NCBI RefSeq assembly: GCF_001050015.1 | Contig: NZ_CVTB01000077.1 | Span: 1-64,000 of the forward strand | From: Mycolicibacterium malmesburyense | Lineage (GTDB): Bacteria; Actinomycetota; Actinomycetes; Mycobacteriales; Mycobacteriaceae | Reading direction: 5' to 3' | Length of the DNA stretch: 64,000 bases | Part shown: piece by piece, positions 11,299-21,026 of the stretch | How the letters are laid out: the number at the start of each line of letters is the position of its first letter | Numbering within the stretch: position 1 is the first letter of the stretch | Made by a program: the position numbers and the translations under genes | Notes under the pieces: generated by a model | The model's database searches: none | Told to the model about the DNA's origin: nothing | Seen by the model: the letters and a program-made list of their open reading frames with translations, nothing else

Positions 11299-11679
11299 AT
11301 GGCGCAGAACGATTCATGTCCGTGCGGCAGCGGCGCGGTGTATGTCGCATGTTGTGAGCCCCTGCACGACGGCGCGCGCGTGGCGGCCACGGCAGAGGAA
11401 TTGATGCGTTCGCGTTACAGCGCGTTCGCCAAGGGTGTTGGCGACTACCTCTTCACGACGTGGCACCCCCGGACGCGGCCGGCCGAGGTCGTGGTGGATC
11501 GCGAGATGGTGTGGACCGGGCTGGACGTCACCGATGTTGTTGCGGGCGCCGAGGCCGACGACCGCGGCGAGGTCGAGTTCACGGCGCGCTACGTCAGGGC
11601 GGGGCGACCCGGCGCGATGCACGAACGCAGCCGATTCGAGCGGCGAGCGGGCCGCTGGTTCTACGTCGACCGCGTATAG
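11299..11679 (+). CDS. YchJ-like (UPF0225) protein with SEC-C zinc motif
   Basis: 126 aa. The N-terminus SCPCGSGAVYVACCEPL is a SEC-C-type zinc-binding motif with paired cysteines; the rest (LMRSRYSAFAKGVGDYLFTTWHP) matches the YchJ/UPF0225 family, a cystatin/NTF2-like fold. Function is unknown in the family. Start ATG 11299 is supported by a -10 hexamer ending 7 nt upstream. It converges tail to tail with the enoyl-CoA hydratase gene, with only 1 bp between their ends. Confidence 0.85.
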   Translation: MAQNDSCPCGSGAVYVACCEPLHDGARVAATAEELMRSRYSAFAKGVGDYLFTTWHPRTRPAEVVVDREMVWTGLDVTDVVAGAEADDRGEVEFTARYVRAGRPGAMHERSRFERRAGRWFYVDRV

Positions 11680-11680
11680 G

Positions 11681-12433
11681 TCATCTGCGCCGCGCCGCTG
11701 CGAGCCGCTCGGCGAATTCGGGGGAGCGGATCGAGCTGGCCTGGGGGCCGAGTTCGGTGTCTACGGCGATGCGGTGCTGGTCGATGTCGACGACGCCGGG
11801 GTTGGCCGTGGCCCGCATCGACGCCTTGGTCGCGAGCACCACTTCCCGCGGCGCGCCCGCCGGTCCCTTGGCCAGTTCCTTCGCCGCTTCCACGGGATCC
11901 TCGGCGACCTCGAGCGCCAGGCCGTACCCGACGGCGGCTTCGGCGTCGAACCGCATGCCGAACAGCAGCGACGCGCGGGCGGCCTGCGGACCGACGGCTC
12001 GCTGCAGCATCCACGTCGCGCCTCCGCCGGGGTGGATGCCCAACTTCTGAAAGCGCGGGTCGAAGAGCGCGGCCGGCCCGGCGATGCGCACATCGGCCGC
12101 CAGGGCCAAATTCAATCCCGCGCCGACGGCGGCGCCGTTGACCGCGGCGATGGTGGGCAGTGCGCAGTCGGCGACGGCGAGGAAGCCGTCGTAGATCTTG
12201 AGCAGCCCGTCCTCGGTCGCCGAGCCGAGCGCGCTCAGATCCGCGCCCGCGCAGAACGCCTTGCCCGCACCGGTGACGATGAGCGCGTGCACATCCGGGT
12301 TGGCCTCGGCGGCGTCGACGGCTTCGCGCAGCGCGGCGGAGATCTCGAACGTGACCGCGTTGCGGCGTTCCGGGTCGTTGACGGTGAGCACCGCGATGCG
12401 GTTCTCGATGTGGATCAGTACCGGATCAGTCAC
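11681..12433 (-). CDS. Enoyl-CoA hydratase/isomerase family protein (EchA14-like)
   Basis: 250 aa, crotonase fold, with oxyanion-hole segments [13 protein letters not shown] and [16 protein letters not shown]. By position it corresponds to echA14 (Rv2486) of M. tuberculosis. The second catalytic Glu expected in classical hydratases is not evident after [15 protein letters not shown], so the exact reaction (hydratase, isomerase or other) is open. Start GTG 12433 has TAGGCT (12440-12445, minus strand) ending 6 nt upstream, so it is probably leaderless. Confidence 0.85.
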   Translation of the reverse strand: MTDPVLIHIENRIAVLTVNDPERRNAVTFEISAALREAVDAAEANPDVHALIVTGAGKAFCAGADLSALGSATEDGLLKIYDGFLAVADCALPTIAAVNGAAVGAGLNLALAADVRIAGPAALFDPRFQKLGIHPGGGATWMLQRAVGPQAARASLLFGMRFDAEAAVGYGLALEVAEDPVEAAKELAKGPAGAPREVVLATKASMRATANPGVVDIDQHRIAVDTELGPQASSIRSPEFAERLAAARRR

Positions 12434-12439
12434 CGCCTC

Positions 12440-12445
12440 AGCCTA
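12440..12445 (-). promoter_or_regulatory. -10 element TAGGCT for the echA14-like gene
   Basis: Minus-strand TAGGCT ends 6 nt before GTG 12433, fitting leaderless transcription. Confidence 0.5.
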
Positions 12446-12459
12446 GTGACCCGGTGAGC

Positions 12460-12837
12460 TCAGTTGGCGACGGTGAGGGTGACGTTGTGCAGCGCCACCC
12501 CGACATCGCTGGGCAGGATGTCGACGAACGTCGGAACGTCGCGGATCGCGCCGCCCGAGGCGATCAGGTTGCCCGGATAGCTGGGGCTGCACGGGAAGGC
12601 GTGGCAGCGATACCAGAAGCCGGGGGCGCTCTGATACGGAAACATGCTGGGCGCCTGGTCCACCCGATACCGGCCGGGTTCGATGGACGCCGTGGTCCAG
12701 CCCGGTCGCGGATTCGTGGTGACGTTGAAGACGCCGTTGCTGCCGTAGCTGGGCGGCGCGGCATGGGCGGGCATCGCGAGCGCGATGGTCATCACGCCGG
12801 CCGACACGGCGGCGGGAACACCGCGCCTCGAGTTCAC
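12460..12837 (-). CDS. Exported protein with signal peptide, unknown function (125 aa)
   Basis: The N-terminus NSRRGVPAAVSAGVMTIALAMPAHAAPP is a classical Sec signal with a cleavage site after AHA. The mature part is rich in Gly, Pro and aromatics and has two cysteines (RCHAFPC), so a disulfide is possible. GTG 12837 is chosen over an upstream ATG at 12906 because it puts the signal at the N-terminus and because minus-strand TAGACT (12845-12850) ends 7 nt before it. It resembles small secreted mycobacterial proteins of unknown role. Confidence 0.75.
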   Translation of the reverse strand: MNSRRGVPAAVSAGVMTIALAMPAHAAPPSYGSNGVFNVTTNPRPGWTTASIEPGRYRVDQAPSMFPYQSAPGFWYRCHAFPCSPSYPGNLIASGGAIRDVPTFVDILPSDVGVALHNVTLTVAN

Positions 12838-12908
12838 ACCGACGAGTCTATCCACCGGTCGCTGCGGCCAGGGAAGATATCGCCTGACAGCCTGCGTGCC
12901 CGACATCG

Positions 12909-14339
12909 TCAGGCGGCCGCGTCCGTTCCCGTATCGGCGCCCCCGCCCGGTGCGTCGCTACTGGCGCCCACGGAGTCGGTCCCGGCATCGTGTCCGGGTC
13001 CGAGCTGGGGAGCGTTCACCGTGACGGCGGAATCGTTCTGTCGCTGAGTGCGTTTCGGGCCGAAGCTGTCGCGGAGCCTGCCCGGCAGCGCTTTCACGCT
13101 GTCGCGCAGGACGTTGCGCTGTGGCCTGCGCTGCTGCGTATTGCTCGGGGCGGTTGGACGGGCCGGCTCTGTTCTGGCCAGTCGAGCGGTGTCGGTCCGC
13201 CGTTGCGTCGTCTCCGGCTCGGGGTCCAACGTCGGCTCCGGGTCCACGGTCGTCTCGGGTTGCACCGTCGTCGCGGGTTGCTGCGACGACCGCGGCGACG
13301 ACGCCGCCGACAGGCCCTGCACGATCGCGCCGGGAACCTTTGCCGCCGTGGCCAACAGCTCGTTGGGTGGCGGAGCGAGCCGCGCCGGACGGTAGGCGCT
13401 GGGATCCCGCGGGATCGGGTTGCCGCCGTAGTAGGCCGAGTCGACGGCCAGCTTGAGCAGCGGCCCGGTGAGGTCGGCGATCTGGTTTCCGAAGACGTCG
13501 CGGGTCAGCCGGGTCAGCGGCAACTCGTCGGCGGTGTAGGTGACGTAGGTGGTGGCGTTCCTGGTGGTGACGTAGGCTGTGATCCGCTCGTCGGGCGAAC
13601 CGCACTGCGCGTCGGGGCAGGGGAGGACCTCACCGCTGACGAGGATCGCGCAGGTGTTCGCGCCGCAGGACTCCGGGTTGCCCTCGGCGTCGACCGGGAG
13701 CACGCGCTCGGACTGGTTCAGGCGCGTGTAGAGGTAGCCGACCAGCGAGTTGACCGCGGCCACGGGGTTCAGCACGTCGGCGGGGGCGTTGGAGTTGTAG
13801 TCGTACTCGTAGCCGATGTTGACGACGTGAGCGGCGGGGACCTTGCTCGGGGTGGGGATTGGGTTCACCCCGATCAGCGCGAACCACGGGTACCTGGTGC
13901 CGAAGCCGCCGTCGGGGCGCGCCACGTCGTTGTCCAGGATGAAGACGGTGTCCTTCAGGTCCGACCGGTTACGCAAAAGCAGCAAACTGGCGTTCGCCGC
14001 GCCCCAGCCGGAGGCCAGCACCGCGTTCGGTTCGCCGGCGTGGTCGCTGAGGGCCTGCTCGATACCGGCCGGACCGGTGCGAAAGTCGACGAGGACGATG
14101 TCGTCGCCGCCGTGGTAGTCCGTGTACCTCGGAGTGTCGAACTTCCCGCCGAAGAAATCCGCGACGCCCGCACCGGTCGGATTGGTCGAGCTGCCGACGA
14201 CGATGAGCGCGGTCAGGTCGACCACGGCAGACGAGATCGATGCCGGCTGCGTGGCGGCGAGGCCGACGACACAGGTCGCGACCCCCGCTGCGGCCACGCC
14301 CGTCGCGGCCCGGGTCCATCTTTTGCCGAAACCGGCCAT
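12909..14339 (-). CDS. Exported PE-PPE-domain (alpha/beta-hydrolase-like) protein with Thr/Pro/Arg-rich tail
   Basis: 476 aa from ATG 14339, with GGGAGGAC (minus strand, about 14345-14351) 5-6 bp upstream; a GTG at 14369 is the alternative. The N-terminus has a signal or anchor helix (WTRAATGVAAAGVATCVVGLAA). Residues of about 45-310 match the PE-PPE serine-hydrolase domain, but no PE or PPE region is attached. The expected GxSxG/S nucleophile elbow reads ASGWGAANAS, so the Ser appears to be Gly (residue 113). The last 160 residues are low-complexity (TTVDPEPTLDPEPETT and Arg-rich segments). It may bind rather than hydrolyse cell-wall lipids. Confidence 0.75.
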   Translation of the reverse strand: MAGFGKRWTRAATGVAAAGVATCVVGLAATQPASISSAVVDLTALIVVGSSTNPTGAGVADFFGGKFDTPRYTDYHGGDDIVLVDFRTGPAGIEQALSDHAGEPNAVLASGWGAANASLLLLRNRSDLKDTVFILDNDVARPDGGFGTRYPWFALIGVNPIPTPSKVPAAHVVNIGYEYDYNSNAPADVLNPVAAVNSLVGYLYTRLNQSERVLPVDAEGNPESCGANTCAILVSGEVLPCPDAQCGSPDERITAYVTTRNATTYVTYTADELPLTRLTRDVFGNQIADLTGPLLKLAVDSAYYGGNPIPRDPSAYRPARLAPPPNELLATAAKVPGAIVQGLSAASSPRSSQQPATTVQPETTVDPEPTLDPEPETTQRRTDTARLARTEPARPTAPSNTQQRRPQRNVLRDSVKALPGRLRDSFGPKRTQRQNDSAVTVNAPQLGPGHDAGTDSVGASSDAPGGGADTGTDAAA

Positions 14340-14403
14340 TCGCCGTCCTCCCACCCCAACGCGCAGCAAACATCAGCGCTTTGCGCAGATGGTACGCGAA
14401 CGG

Positions 14404-15156
14404 TCAGAGCTTGGCGATCAGGGCGGCGGCGCGAACGTCGTCGCCGACGGTCAGCGCGATCTGCACGGCGTCGCCGCGGCGCGCCCACCGGATGGTCACG
14501 TCCTCGCCATACCGGATGGGCCTGCGGTATTCGACCACCGCGCGGTAGGGCGCGCGGCAGAGGTCGGGGACGTGCGCCATCACCTCGTGGATGGCGTGCC
14601 AGTACGCGGTGTTGGTGACGTGTTCGAAGATGTCGATGTCGGTGCGCCGCAGCGGGAACGCGAGGTCCTCGTCGGCGCCCTCGAGGTTCGTCAGCCACGG
14701 TCGCCATTTGAGGCGGAGTTCGTCGGTGGTGGTGGCGAACCGCGCGATCAGGCTGTCCGAGGCGCGTTGCGGCGTCAACGTCTTGCTGTTGATGGCGATC
14801 CAGAACCCTTCGGTCTCGATGCGGCCGCCGTCGCTGCCGACGAGATCGACGCGCATCGTGCACCACCGGGTCGACAGCGCGGAACACCAGCGGCTGAACG
14901 AGATCTCGTTCGGGAACTCGATCGGTTCGATGACGTCGATCACTGTGCGCTGCACGAGCCAATGGGGGTGGTCGTCGGCTTCGCCGGCGTCGACGAGGTT
15001 TTCCGCGCCGACCTCCTGGATGTAGCGCGCGACGCCGTCGAGGCGCAGATGCAAATCGCCGTCGATGTCGCCGGTGGCGACGCGCCAGGCCGTGCGGTAG
15101 ACGTATCCGGTCTCCGGCAGCGGACTGAGCCGGTGCTCGACGTCGTTGGTTGGCAT
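14404..15156 (-). CDS. Acyl-ACP/acyl-CoA thioesterase (double hot-dog)
   Basis: 250 aa. The length, and segments such as HLRLDGVARYIQEVGAENLVDAGE and NTAYWHAIHEVM, fit the acyl-ACP thioesterase family (two hot-dog domains in tandem). Likely hydrolyses a fatty acyl thioester. ATG 15156 is chosen over GTG 15189 because minus-strand GATACT (15164-15169) ends 7 nt upstream, a leaderless layout. It lies between the PE-PPE domain gene and tRNA-Arg, both on the same strand. The natural acyl chain is unknown. Confidence 0.82.
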   Translation of the reverse strand: MPTNDVEHRLSPLPETGYVYRTAWRVATGDIDGDLHLRLDGVARYIQEVGAENLVDAGEADDHPHWLVQRTVIDVIEPIEFPNEISFSRWCSALSTRWCTMRVDLVGSDGGRIETEGFWIAINSKTLTPQRASDSLIARFATTTDELRLKWRPWLTNLEGADEDLAFPLRRTDIDIFEHVTNTAYWHAIHEVMAHVPDLCRAPYRAVVEYRRPIRYGEDVTIRWARRGDAVQIALTVGDDVRAAALIAKL

Positions 15157-15163
15157 CGGGTCA

Positions 15164-15169
15164 AGTATC
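15164..15169 (-). promoter_or_regulatory. -10 element GATACT for the thioesterase gene
   Basis: Minus-strand GATACT ends 7 nt before ATG 15156; used to decide the start codon. Confidence 0.45.
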
Positions 15170-15195
15170 GACCGGGGGCGAAACACCACGCTGAG

Positions 15196-15268
<73 letters not shown>

Positions 15269-15442
15269 GGTGGACTAACCCTAACGAATCGGTCGGATCA
15301 GGACCGGTCAGCACGCTGGAACTTTTCAGTTGTCGCCACGATTCGCGAGTTGCCGCATGTCAGCTCTAAAGGGCTCTCGCAGCGTGTTCGCGCCGACTAG
15401 CGTGGGGGCGACAGCTTCACGACCAGGAGGACGCTACGGCCT

Positions 15443-16927
15443 ATGAGCGACGTGCCGGAACTCGATGCGGCGGGACTCCCGGAGGAACTCAGCCCGCTCG
15501 ACCAGATCCTGCACCGCGGCGAAGCGAATCCGCGCACCCGCTCGGGAATCATGACGGTCGAGATCCTCGACTGCGCGCCGGACTGGGACACGTTCCGCGC
15601 CAAGTTCGAGGCGGCCTCGCGTAAGGTGCTGCGGCTGCGGCAGAAGGTGGTCATGCCGACGCTGCCGACCGTGGCGCCGAGGTGGGTGGTGGACCCCGAC
15701 TTCAACCTCGACTTCCACCTGCGGCGTGTGCGCGCCCCGCAGCCCGGGACCTTCCGCCAGGTGCTCGACCTCGCCGAGGTCGCCGCGCAGTCGCCGCTCG
15801 ACATCTCCCGGCCGCTGTGGACCGCGACCCTGGTCGAGGGGCTCGCCGACGACCGCGCCGCGATGGTCGTTCACCTCAGCCACGCGGTCACCGACGGCGT
15901 GGGCGGGGTCGAGATGTTCGCCAATCTCTACGATCTCGAGCGGGAACCGCAGCCGCAGGCCCTTCCGCCGCTTCCCATCCCGCAGGATCTGTCGCCCAAC
16001 GACCTGATGCGCCAGGGGTTCTTCCGATTGCCCGGCACCATCGCGGGCCGCGTGCGCGGGGCGCTGTTCGGCGCCGCACACGTCGCAGGCGAGGTGGTGC
16101 GCGATCCGATCCACCGGCTCGGCAGCGCCGTCGAGTACGCCATGTCGGGTGCGCGCGTGATGGGTCCCGTTGCGGATCCGTCCCCGCTGCTGCGGCGGCG
16201 CAGTCTGTCCTCGCGCAGCGAGGCCGTCGACATCGAGTTCGGCATCCTGCACCGGGCCGCCAAGGCGGCCGGGGGTTCGATCAACGACGCGTATCTCGCG
16301 GGCCTGTGCGGTGCGCTGCGGCTCTACCACGAGGCCATGGGTCTGCCGGTCGAGACGCTGCCGATGGCCGTGCCCGTCAACCTTCGCTCCGATGCCGACC
16401 CGGCCGGCGGAAACCGGTTCGCGGGCATCAATCTCGCCGCGCCGATCGGGTTGTCGGACCCCGAGATCCGCATCCGCAACATCCGCTCGCAGATGACCAC
16501 CAAGCGTGAGGAACGGGCCATCGACATGGTCGGCGCCATCGCTCCGCTGGTCGGCTTGCTTCCCGACACGGCCCTCGAGTCGATCGCCGGCTCCATCGTG
16601 AATTCCGACGTACAGGCCAGCAATGTCCCGGTGTACGCCGGGGACACCTACATCGCGGGCGCAAAGGTGCTGCGGCAGTACGGACTTGGCCCGCTACCCG
16701 GGGTGGCGATGATGGTGGTCCTGATCTCGCGCTCGGGATACTGCACGATCACCACCCGCTACGACCGTGCGGCGATCATCGACCAGGAGCTGTGGGCGCG
16801 CTGCCTGCTGTCGGGTTTCGACGAGGTGCTCGCCCTCGGCGGCGACGGTCGAGCCGAGCCCGCGTCGTTCACCGTCGACCCCGCCCCGTCCACCGTCTCG
16901 TCATCCAATGGGAGTGCAGCGCAATGA
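15443..16927 (+). CDS. Wax ester synthase/diacylglycerol acyltransferase family protein (Rv2484c-like)
   Basis: 494 aa, WS/DGAT (Tgs) family. The HHxxxDG acyltransferase motif appears as SHAVTDG, keeping the second His and the Asp but with Ser at the first position; other family landmarks are SINDAYLAGLCGALR and VPVNLR. Expected to use acyl-CoA to make triacylglycerol or wax esters at the membrane. ATG 15443 follows AGGAGGA (15425-15431). It overlaps the plsC gene by 4 nt, placing it first in a lipid-acylation operon with PlsC and PlsB2. Confidence 0.9.
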   Translation: MSDVPELDAAGLPEELSPLDQILHRGEANPRTRSGIMTVEILDCAPDWDTFRAKFEAASRKVLRLRQKVVMPTLPTVAPRWVVDPDFNLDFHLRRVRAPQPGTFRQVLDLAEVAAQSPLDISRPLWTATLVEGLADDRAAMVVHLSHAVTDGVGGVEMFANLYDLEREPQPQALPPLPIPQDLSPNDLMRQGFFRLPGTIAGRVRGALFGAAHVAGEVVRDPIHRLGSAVEYAMSGARVMGPVADPSPLLRRRSLSSRSEAVDIEFGILHRAAKAAGGSINDAYLAGLCGALRLYHEAMGLPVETLPMAVPVNLRSDADPAGGNRFAGINLAAPIGLSDPEIRIRNIRSQMTTKREERAIDMVGAIAPLVGLLPDTALESIAGSIVNSDVQASNVPVYAGDTYIAGAKVLRQYGLGPLPGVAMMVVLISRSGYCTITTRYDRAAIIDQELWARCLLSGFDEVLALGGDGRAEPASFTVDPAPSTVSSSNGSAAQ

Positions 16928-18588
16928 CTTCGCCCAACGGTGAGACCTCGCGGCGCACGATGCGCCTGCCGGGTTCGGTCGCCGAGATCATGGCCAGCCC
17001 GCAGGGACCCGGGGTCGGGGCGTTCTTCGATCTCGACGGCACCCTGGTGGCCGGCTTCACCGGCGTCGTGATGACGCAGGACCGGTTCCGTCGCCGCCAG
17101 ATGTCGATGGGCGAGTTCATCGGCATGGTGCAGGCCGGCCTCAACCACCAACTGGGGCGGTCGGAGTTCGAGGATCTGATCGGCAAGGGCGCGCGCATGC
17201 TGCGCGGCAATTCGCTCGAGGACATCGACGAACTCGCCGAGCGGTTGTTCGTCCAGAAGATCGTCGGCCGCATCTACCCGGAGATGCGGGAGCTGGTGCG
17301 CGCCCACATGGCCCGCGGCCACACCGTCGTGCTCAGTTCGTCGGCGCTGACGGTGCAGGTGGAGCCCGTCGCGCGGTTCCTGGGGATCGAGAACCTGCTG
17401 AGCAACAAGTTCGAGCTCGACGAGAACGGGTTACTCACCGGCGAGGTGACGCGCCCGATCATCTGGGGGCCGGGTAAGGCCAGGGCGGTGCAGAAGTTCG
17501 CGGCCGAATACGGTGTCGACCTGTCGAAGAGTTACTTCTACGCCGACGGCGACGAGGACGTCGCGTTGATGTACCTGGTGGGCAACCCCCGCCCGACGAA
17601 CCCGGGAGGCAAGCTCGCCGCGGTCGCCGCCAAGCGCGGGTGGCCGGTGTTGCGCTTCACCAGTCGCAGTGGGACAAGCCCGGTTTCGCAACTGCGCACC
17701 GCGGCGGGGATCGCGACGATGGCGCCCATCGCCGCCGGGGCGTTCGGGCTGGGGCTGTTGACGCGCAGCAAGCGCAACGGCGTCAACTTCTTCACCGCGG
17801 CGTTCGGCCGGGCGCTGATGGGCACGCTGGGCATCAACGTCAACGTGATCGGCAGGGACAACCTGACGAAGAAGCGGCCCGCGGTGTTCGTCTTCAACCA
17901 CCGCAACCAGGCCGACCCGCTGATCGCCGGACATCTGGTGGACACCGATTTCACGTCGGTGGGCAAGAAGGAACTCGAGAAGGACCCGATCGTCGGCACC
18001 CTCGGCAAGATCATGGATGCCGCGTTCATCGACCGCGAGGATCCCCAGAAGGCGGTCGAGGGGCTCAGGAAGGTCGAGGAGTTGGCCCGCAAGGGGCTCT
18101 CGATCCTGATCGCCCCGGAGGGCACCCGGTTGGACACCACCGAGGTGGGGCCGTTCAAGAAGGGTCCGTTCCGCATCGCCATGTCGGCGGGAATCCCGGT
18201 GGTGCCCATCGTGATTCGCAACGCAGAGGTGATCGCCGCCCGCGATTCGAGCACCTTCAACCCGGGGACGGTCGACGTCGTCGTCTATCCCCCGATCCCG
18301 GTCGACGACTGGACGCACGACAACCTCGAGGAGCGCATCACCCAGGTACGCCAGCTCTACCTGGACACGCTGGCCGATTGGCCGCACGACGAGTCGTCGC
18401 TGCCCGAGCTCTACGACCGCAACATCTCCTCGCCCGTGAAGCCGGAGAAGGCGGCCAAGAAGCCCGCAGCGAAGAAGACCGCGAAGAAGGCGACCAAATC
18501 GGCGGCCAAGTCGGCGACGAAGTCCGTGCGCAAGGCGCCGGCCACCAAGAAGTCCGCACCGGGATCCTCGGGGAAGGGGCGTCCGTGA
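16924..18588 (+). CDS. plsC: HAD-like phosphatase / 1-acylglycerol-3-phosphate acyltransferase fusion
   Basis: 554 aa, two domains. Residues 30-270 are a HAD-IB (SerB-like) phosphatase with DLDGT (36-40) and the late HAD motif [15 protein letters not shown]. Residues 300-500 are a PlsC acyltransferase with NHRNQAD (about 324) and PEGTR (about 398). It could make phosphatidic acid and dephosphorylate a product. The last 45 residues are a Lys/Ala-rich tail like histone H1 or HupB. ATG 16924 is coupled to the WS/DGAT stop; an upstream in-frame start at 16792 lies inside that gene. Confidence 0.92.
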   Translation: MTSPNGETSRRTMRLPGSVAEIMASPQGPGVGAFFDLDGTLVAGFTGVVMTQDRFRRRQMSMGEFIGMVQAGLNHQLGRSEFEDLIGKGARMLRGNSLEDIDELAERLFVQKIVGRIYPEMRELVRAHMARGHTVVLSSSALTVQVEPVARFLGIENLLSNKFELDENGLLTGEVTRPIIWGPGKARAVQKFAAEYGVDLSKSYFYADGDEDVALMYLVGNPRPTNPGGKLAAVAAKRGWPVLRFTSRSGTSPVSQLRTAAGIATMAPIAAGAFGLGLLTRSKRNGVNFFTAAFGRALMGTLGINVNVIGRDNLTKKRPAVFVFNHRNQADPLIAGHLVDTDFTSVGKKELEKDPIVGTLGKIMDAAFIDREDPQKAVEGLRKVEELARKGLSILIAPEGTRLDTTEVGPFKKGPFRIAMSAGIPVVPIVIRNAEVIAARDSSTFNPGTVDVVVYPPIPVDDWTHDNLEERITQVRQLYLDTLADWPHDESSLPELYDRNISSPVKPEKAAKKPAAKKTAKKATKSAAKSATKSVRKAPATKKSAPGSSGKGRP

Positions 18589-20930
18589 AGCCGTCCGTCG
18601 ACGAGTACACGCCGTTCACGCCCACCGGCGACGCCCTGGTGCTGGCGTCGGCGGCCTCCGCCGCCGAACGTGATCTGCTCGACGACTGGCTTCAGCGGCA
18701 GCGGCGCGAGCATCCCGAGGCCAAGATCGATGTGCTGCTGCTGCCGGACGAGGACCCGCCGGCCGCCGTGCTCGCGTCGCTCGTGAGCGAACTCGACGCG
18801 GGAGAAGACCGCTCCGTCGTGCCGGTGCGGGTGTTCTGGGTGCCCGGCGGCCTGCCCACCCGATCCAAGGTGGTGGCGGTGATCTCCGGTCGCGACACCT
18901 ACCGTCCGCCCGAGATCCTGCAGCGCCGCATCCTGCGCCGCGACCGCTCACGGGCCCGCGTCGTGGCCGGCGAACCGGCGAAGGTGTCCGAACTGCGGCA
19001 GCAGTGGGCCGACACCACCGTCGCCGAAAACCCAAGGGAGTTCGCCCGTTTCGTCGTCCGCCGCGCCATCTTGGCGATCGAGCGGGTCGAACTGCGACTG
19101 CTGGGGCCGGAGTACAAGTCGCCGCGGCTGATCAAGCCCGAAATCATGGCGTCCTCGCGTTTCCGCGAAGGGCTGGCGAAGATCCCGGGCGCCACCCTCG
19201 AAAACGCGGGGGAGATGCTCGACGAACTGTCCACCGGGTGGAGCAGGTTCTCGGTCGATCTGATTCCGACGTTGGGGCGGGCGATCTTCAGTCGGGGCTT
19301 CGACCCCAACATCGACTACGACAGGGCCGAGGTCGAGTCGATGCGCCGCAACCTGGAGAACCATCCGGCCGTGTTGTTGTTCTCGCACCGGTCGTATCTC
19401 GACGGCGTGATCGTGCCGGTCGCGATGCAGGAGAACCGGTTACCGCCGGTGCACACCTTCGCCGGGATCAACCTGTCGTTCGGCTTCATGGGCCCGTTGA
19501 TGCGCCACTCCGGCGTGATCTTTCTGCGCCGCAAGCTCGACGACCCGCTCTACAAGTATGTGCTGCGCCAGTTCGTCGGGTACATCGTCGAGAAACGGTT
19601 CAACCTCAGCTGGTCGATCGAGGGCACCCGCTCGCGGACCGGAAAGATGTTGCCGCCCAAGCTCGGTCTGCTCGCTTATGTCGCCGACGCGTATCTCGAC
19701 GGCCGAAGCGAGGACATCCTGCTGCAGCCGGTGTCGATCAGCTTCGACCAGTTGCACGAGACCTCGGAGTACGCGGCTTATGCCCGCGGGGGTGAGAAGA
19801 CGCCCGAAAGCCTGTCGTGGATGTACAACTTCATCAAGGCGCAGGGCGAGCGCAACTACGGCAAGATCTACGTGCGTTTCCCCGAGGCCGTGTCGATGCG
19901 CGAGTACCTCGGCGTGCCGCACGGGCCGATGGCCACCGACGAGGCCGCCAAACGGCTTGCGCTGCAGAAGATGGCGTTCGAGGCGTCGTGGCGGATCCTG
20001 CGGGCCACCCCGGTGAACGCCACCGCGCTGGTGTCGGCGCTGTTGCTCACCACACGCGGAATCGCGTTGACTCTGGACCAGATCCACCACACGCTGCAGC
20101 CGTCGCTGGACTACCTGGAACGCAAGCAGACCCCGATGACCAACAGCGCGTTGCGGTTACGCACTCCGGACGGTGTCAGGGCCGCGCTCGACGCGCTGTC
20201 CAACCGGCATCCGGTCACCTGCGTGGAGGGTGGCCGCGAGCCGGTGTGGCGCATCGCTCCCGAGGACGAACACGAAGCGGCGTTCTACCGCAACACGCTC
20301 ATCGACGCGTTCCTGGAGACGTCGTTGGTGGAGTTGGCGCTCGTGCACGCCTGCCACGCCGACGGGGACCGGCTGGAAGCGTTCTGGTCGCAGGTGATGC
20401 GGTTGCGCGATCTGCTGAAGTTCGACTTCTATTTCGCCGACTCCGCGGCGTTCCGCGAGCACGTCGCCGAGGAGCTGTCCTGGCAGAAGGGCTGGGAGGA
20501 GCAGGTGGCGGCCGGGGAAGCACAGGTCGGGGAGTTGCTGCGGGCCAAGTCTCCGTTGCTGGCGGGCGCGATGCTGCGCCCGTTCTTCGAGGCGTACGAG
20601 ATCGTGGCCGACGTACTGCTCGACGCACCCGCCGAGATCGACGAGAAGGACCTGACCAAGAAGGCGCTCGGCCTGGGCAACCAATACGTCGCGCAGAGCA
20701 GGGTGCGCAGCAACGAATCGGTGTCGGCGCTGCTGTTCGCGACCGCCCGCCAGGTCGCGGCCGATCAGCATCTGCTCGAGCCCGCGGCCGATCTGCGCGA
20801 GCGGCGCGGTGCCTTCCGGGATGAACTGCGCGGCATACTGCGCGATATGGACAAGGTCGAACAGATCGCCCGCCAGCAGTTCATCGCCCGCGAGGTCGCG
20901 CGCCGGGGGGCACGTCGGGAATCGGCCTGA
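18585..20930 (+). CDS. plsB2: Glycerol-3-phosphate 1-O-acyltransferase PlsB2
   Basis: 781 aa from GTG 18585 (overlapping the plsC stop as GTGA), close to the 789 aa I recall for M. tuberculosis PlsB2. The acyltransferase core has SHRSYLDG (about residue 266), the HxxxxD catalytic pair, and [10 protein letters not shown] (about 344), which binds glycerol-3-phosphate. It catalyses the first step of phospholipid and triacylglycerol synthesis. The open frame continues upstream to 17640 (1096 codons), but that part lies inside plsC in another frame and is not coding. Confidence 0.93.
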   Translation: MKPSVDEYTPFTPTGDALVLASAASAAERDLLDDWLQRQRREHPEAKIDVLLLPDEDPPAAVLASLVSELDAGEDRSVVPVRVFWVPGGLPTRSKVVAVISGRDTYRPPEILQRRILRRDRSRARVVAGEPAKVSELRQQWADTTVAENPREFARFVVRRAILAIERVELRLLGPEYKSPRLIKPEIMASSRFREGLAKIPGATLENAGEMLDELSTGWSRFSVDLIPTLGRAIFSRGFDPNIDYDRAEVESMRRNLENHPAVLLFSHRSYLDGVIVPVAMQENRLPPVHTFAGINLSFGFMGPLMRHSGVIFLRRKLDDPLYKYVLRQFVGYIVEKRFNLSWSIEGTRSRTGKMLPPKLGLLAYVADAYLDGRSEDILLQPVSISFDQLHETSEYAAYARGGEKTPESLSWMYNFIKAQGERNYGKIYVRFPEAVSMREYLGVPHGPMATDEAAKRLALQKMAFEASWRILRATPVNATALVSALLLTTRGIALTLDQIHHTLQPSLDYLERKQTPMTNSALRLRTPDGVRAALDALSNRHPVTCVEGGREPVWRIAPEDEHEAAFYRNTLIDAFLETSLVELALVHACHADGDRLEAFWSQVMRLRDLLKFDFYFADSAAFREHVAEELSWQKGWEEQVAAGEAQVGELLRAKSPLLAGAMLRPFFEAYEIVADVLLDAPAEIDEKDLTKKALGLGNQYVAQSRVRSNESVSALLFATARQVAADQHLLEPAADLRERRGAFRDELRGILRDMDKVEQIARQQFIAREVARRGARRESA

Positions 20931-21014
20931 CCTTCTGTCCGGGCGCGCACCTGTGTACGCGTCTGGCTCTGACGCCGTGCGCGACCGTGCTGTGGGTAAC
21001 AGCCGGGTGCGCCA

Positions 21015-21020
21015 TACGCT
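21015..21020 (+). promoter_or_regulatory. -10 element TACGCT, leaderless start of the copD/ctaG gene
   Basis: TACGCT ends 6 nt before ATG 21027. Confidence 0.5.
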
Positions 21021-21026
21021 GGTGGG

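Noticed and set aside
17640..18584. Upstream extension of the plsB2 frame giving 1096 codons
   Set aside because: This part lies inside plsC in another frame and reads as Arg/Gly-rich noise; the coupled GTG at 18585 is the start.
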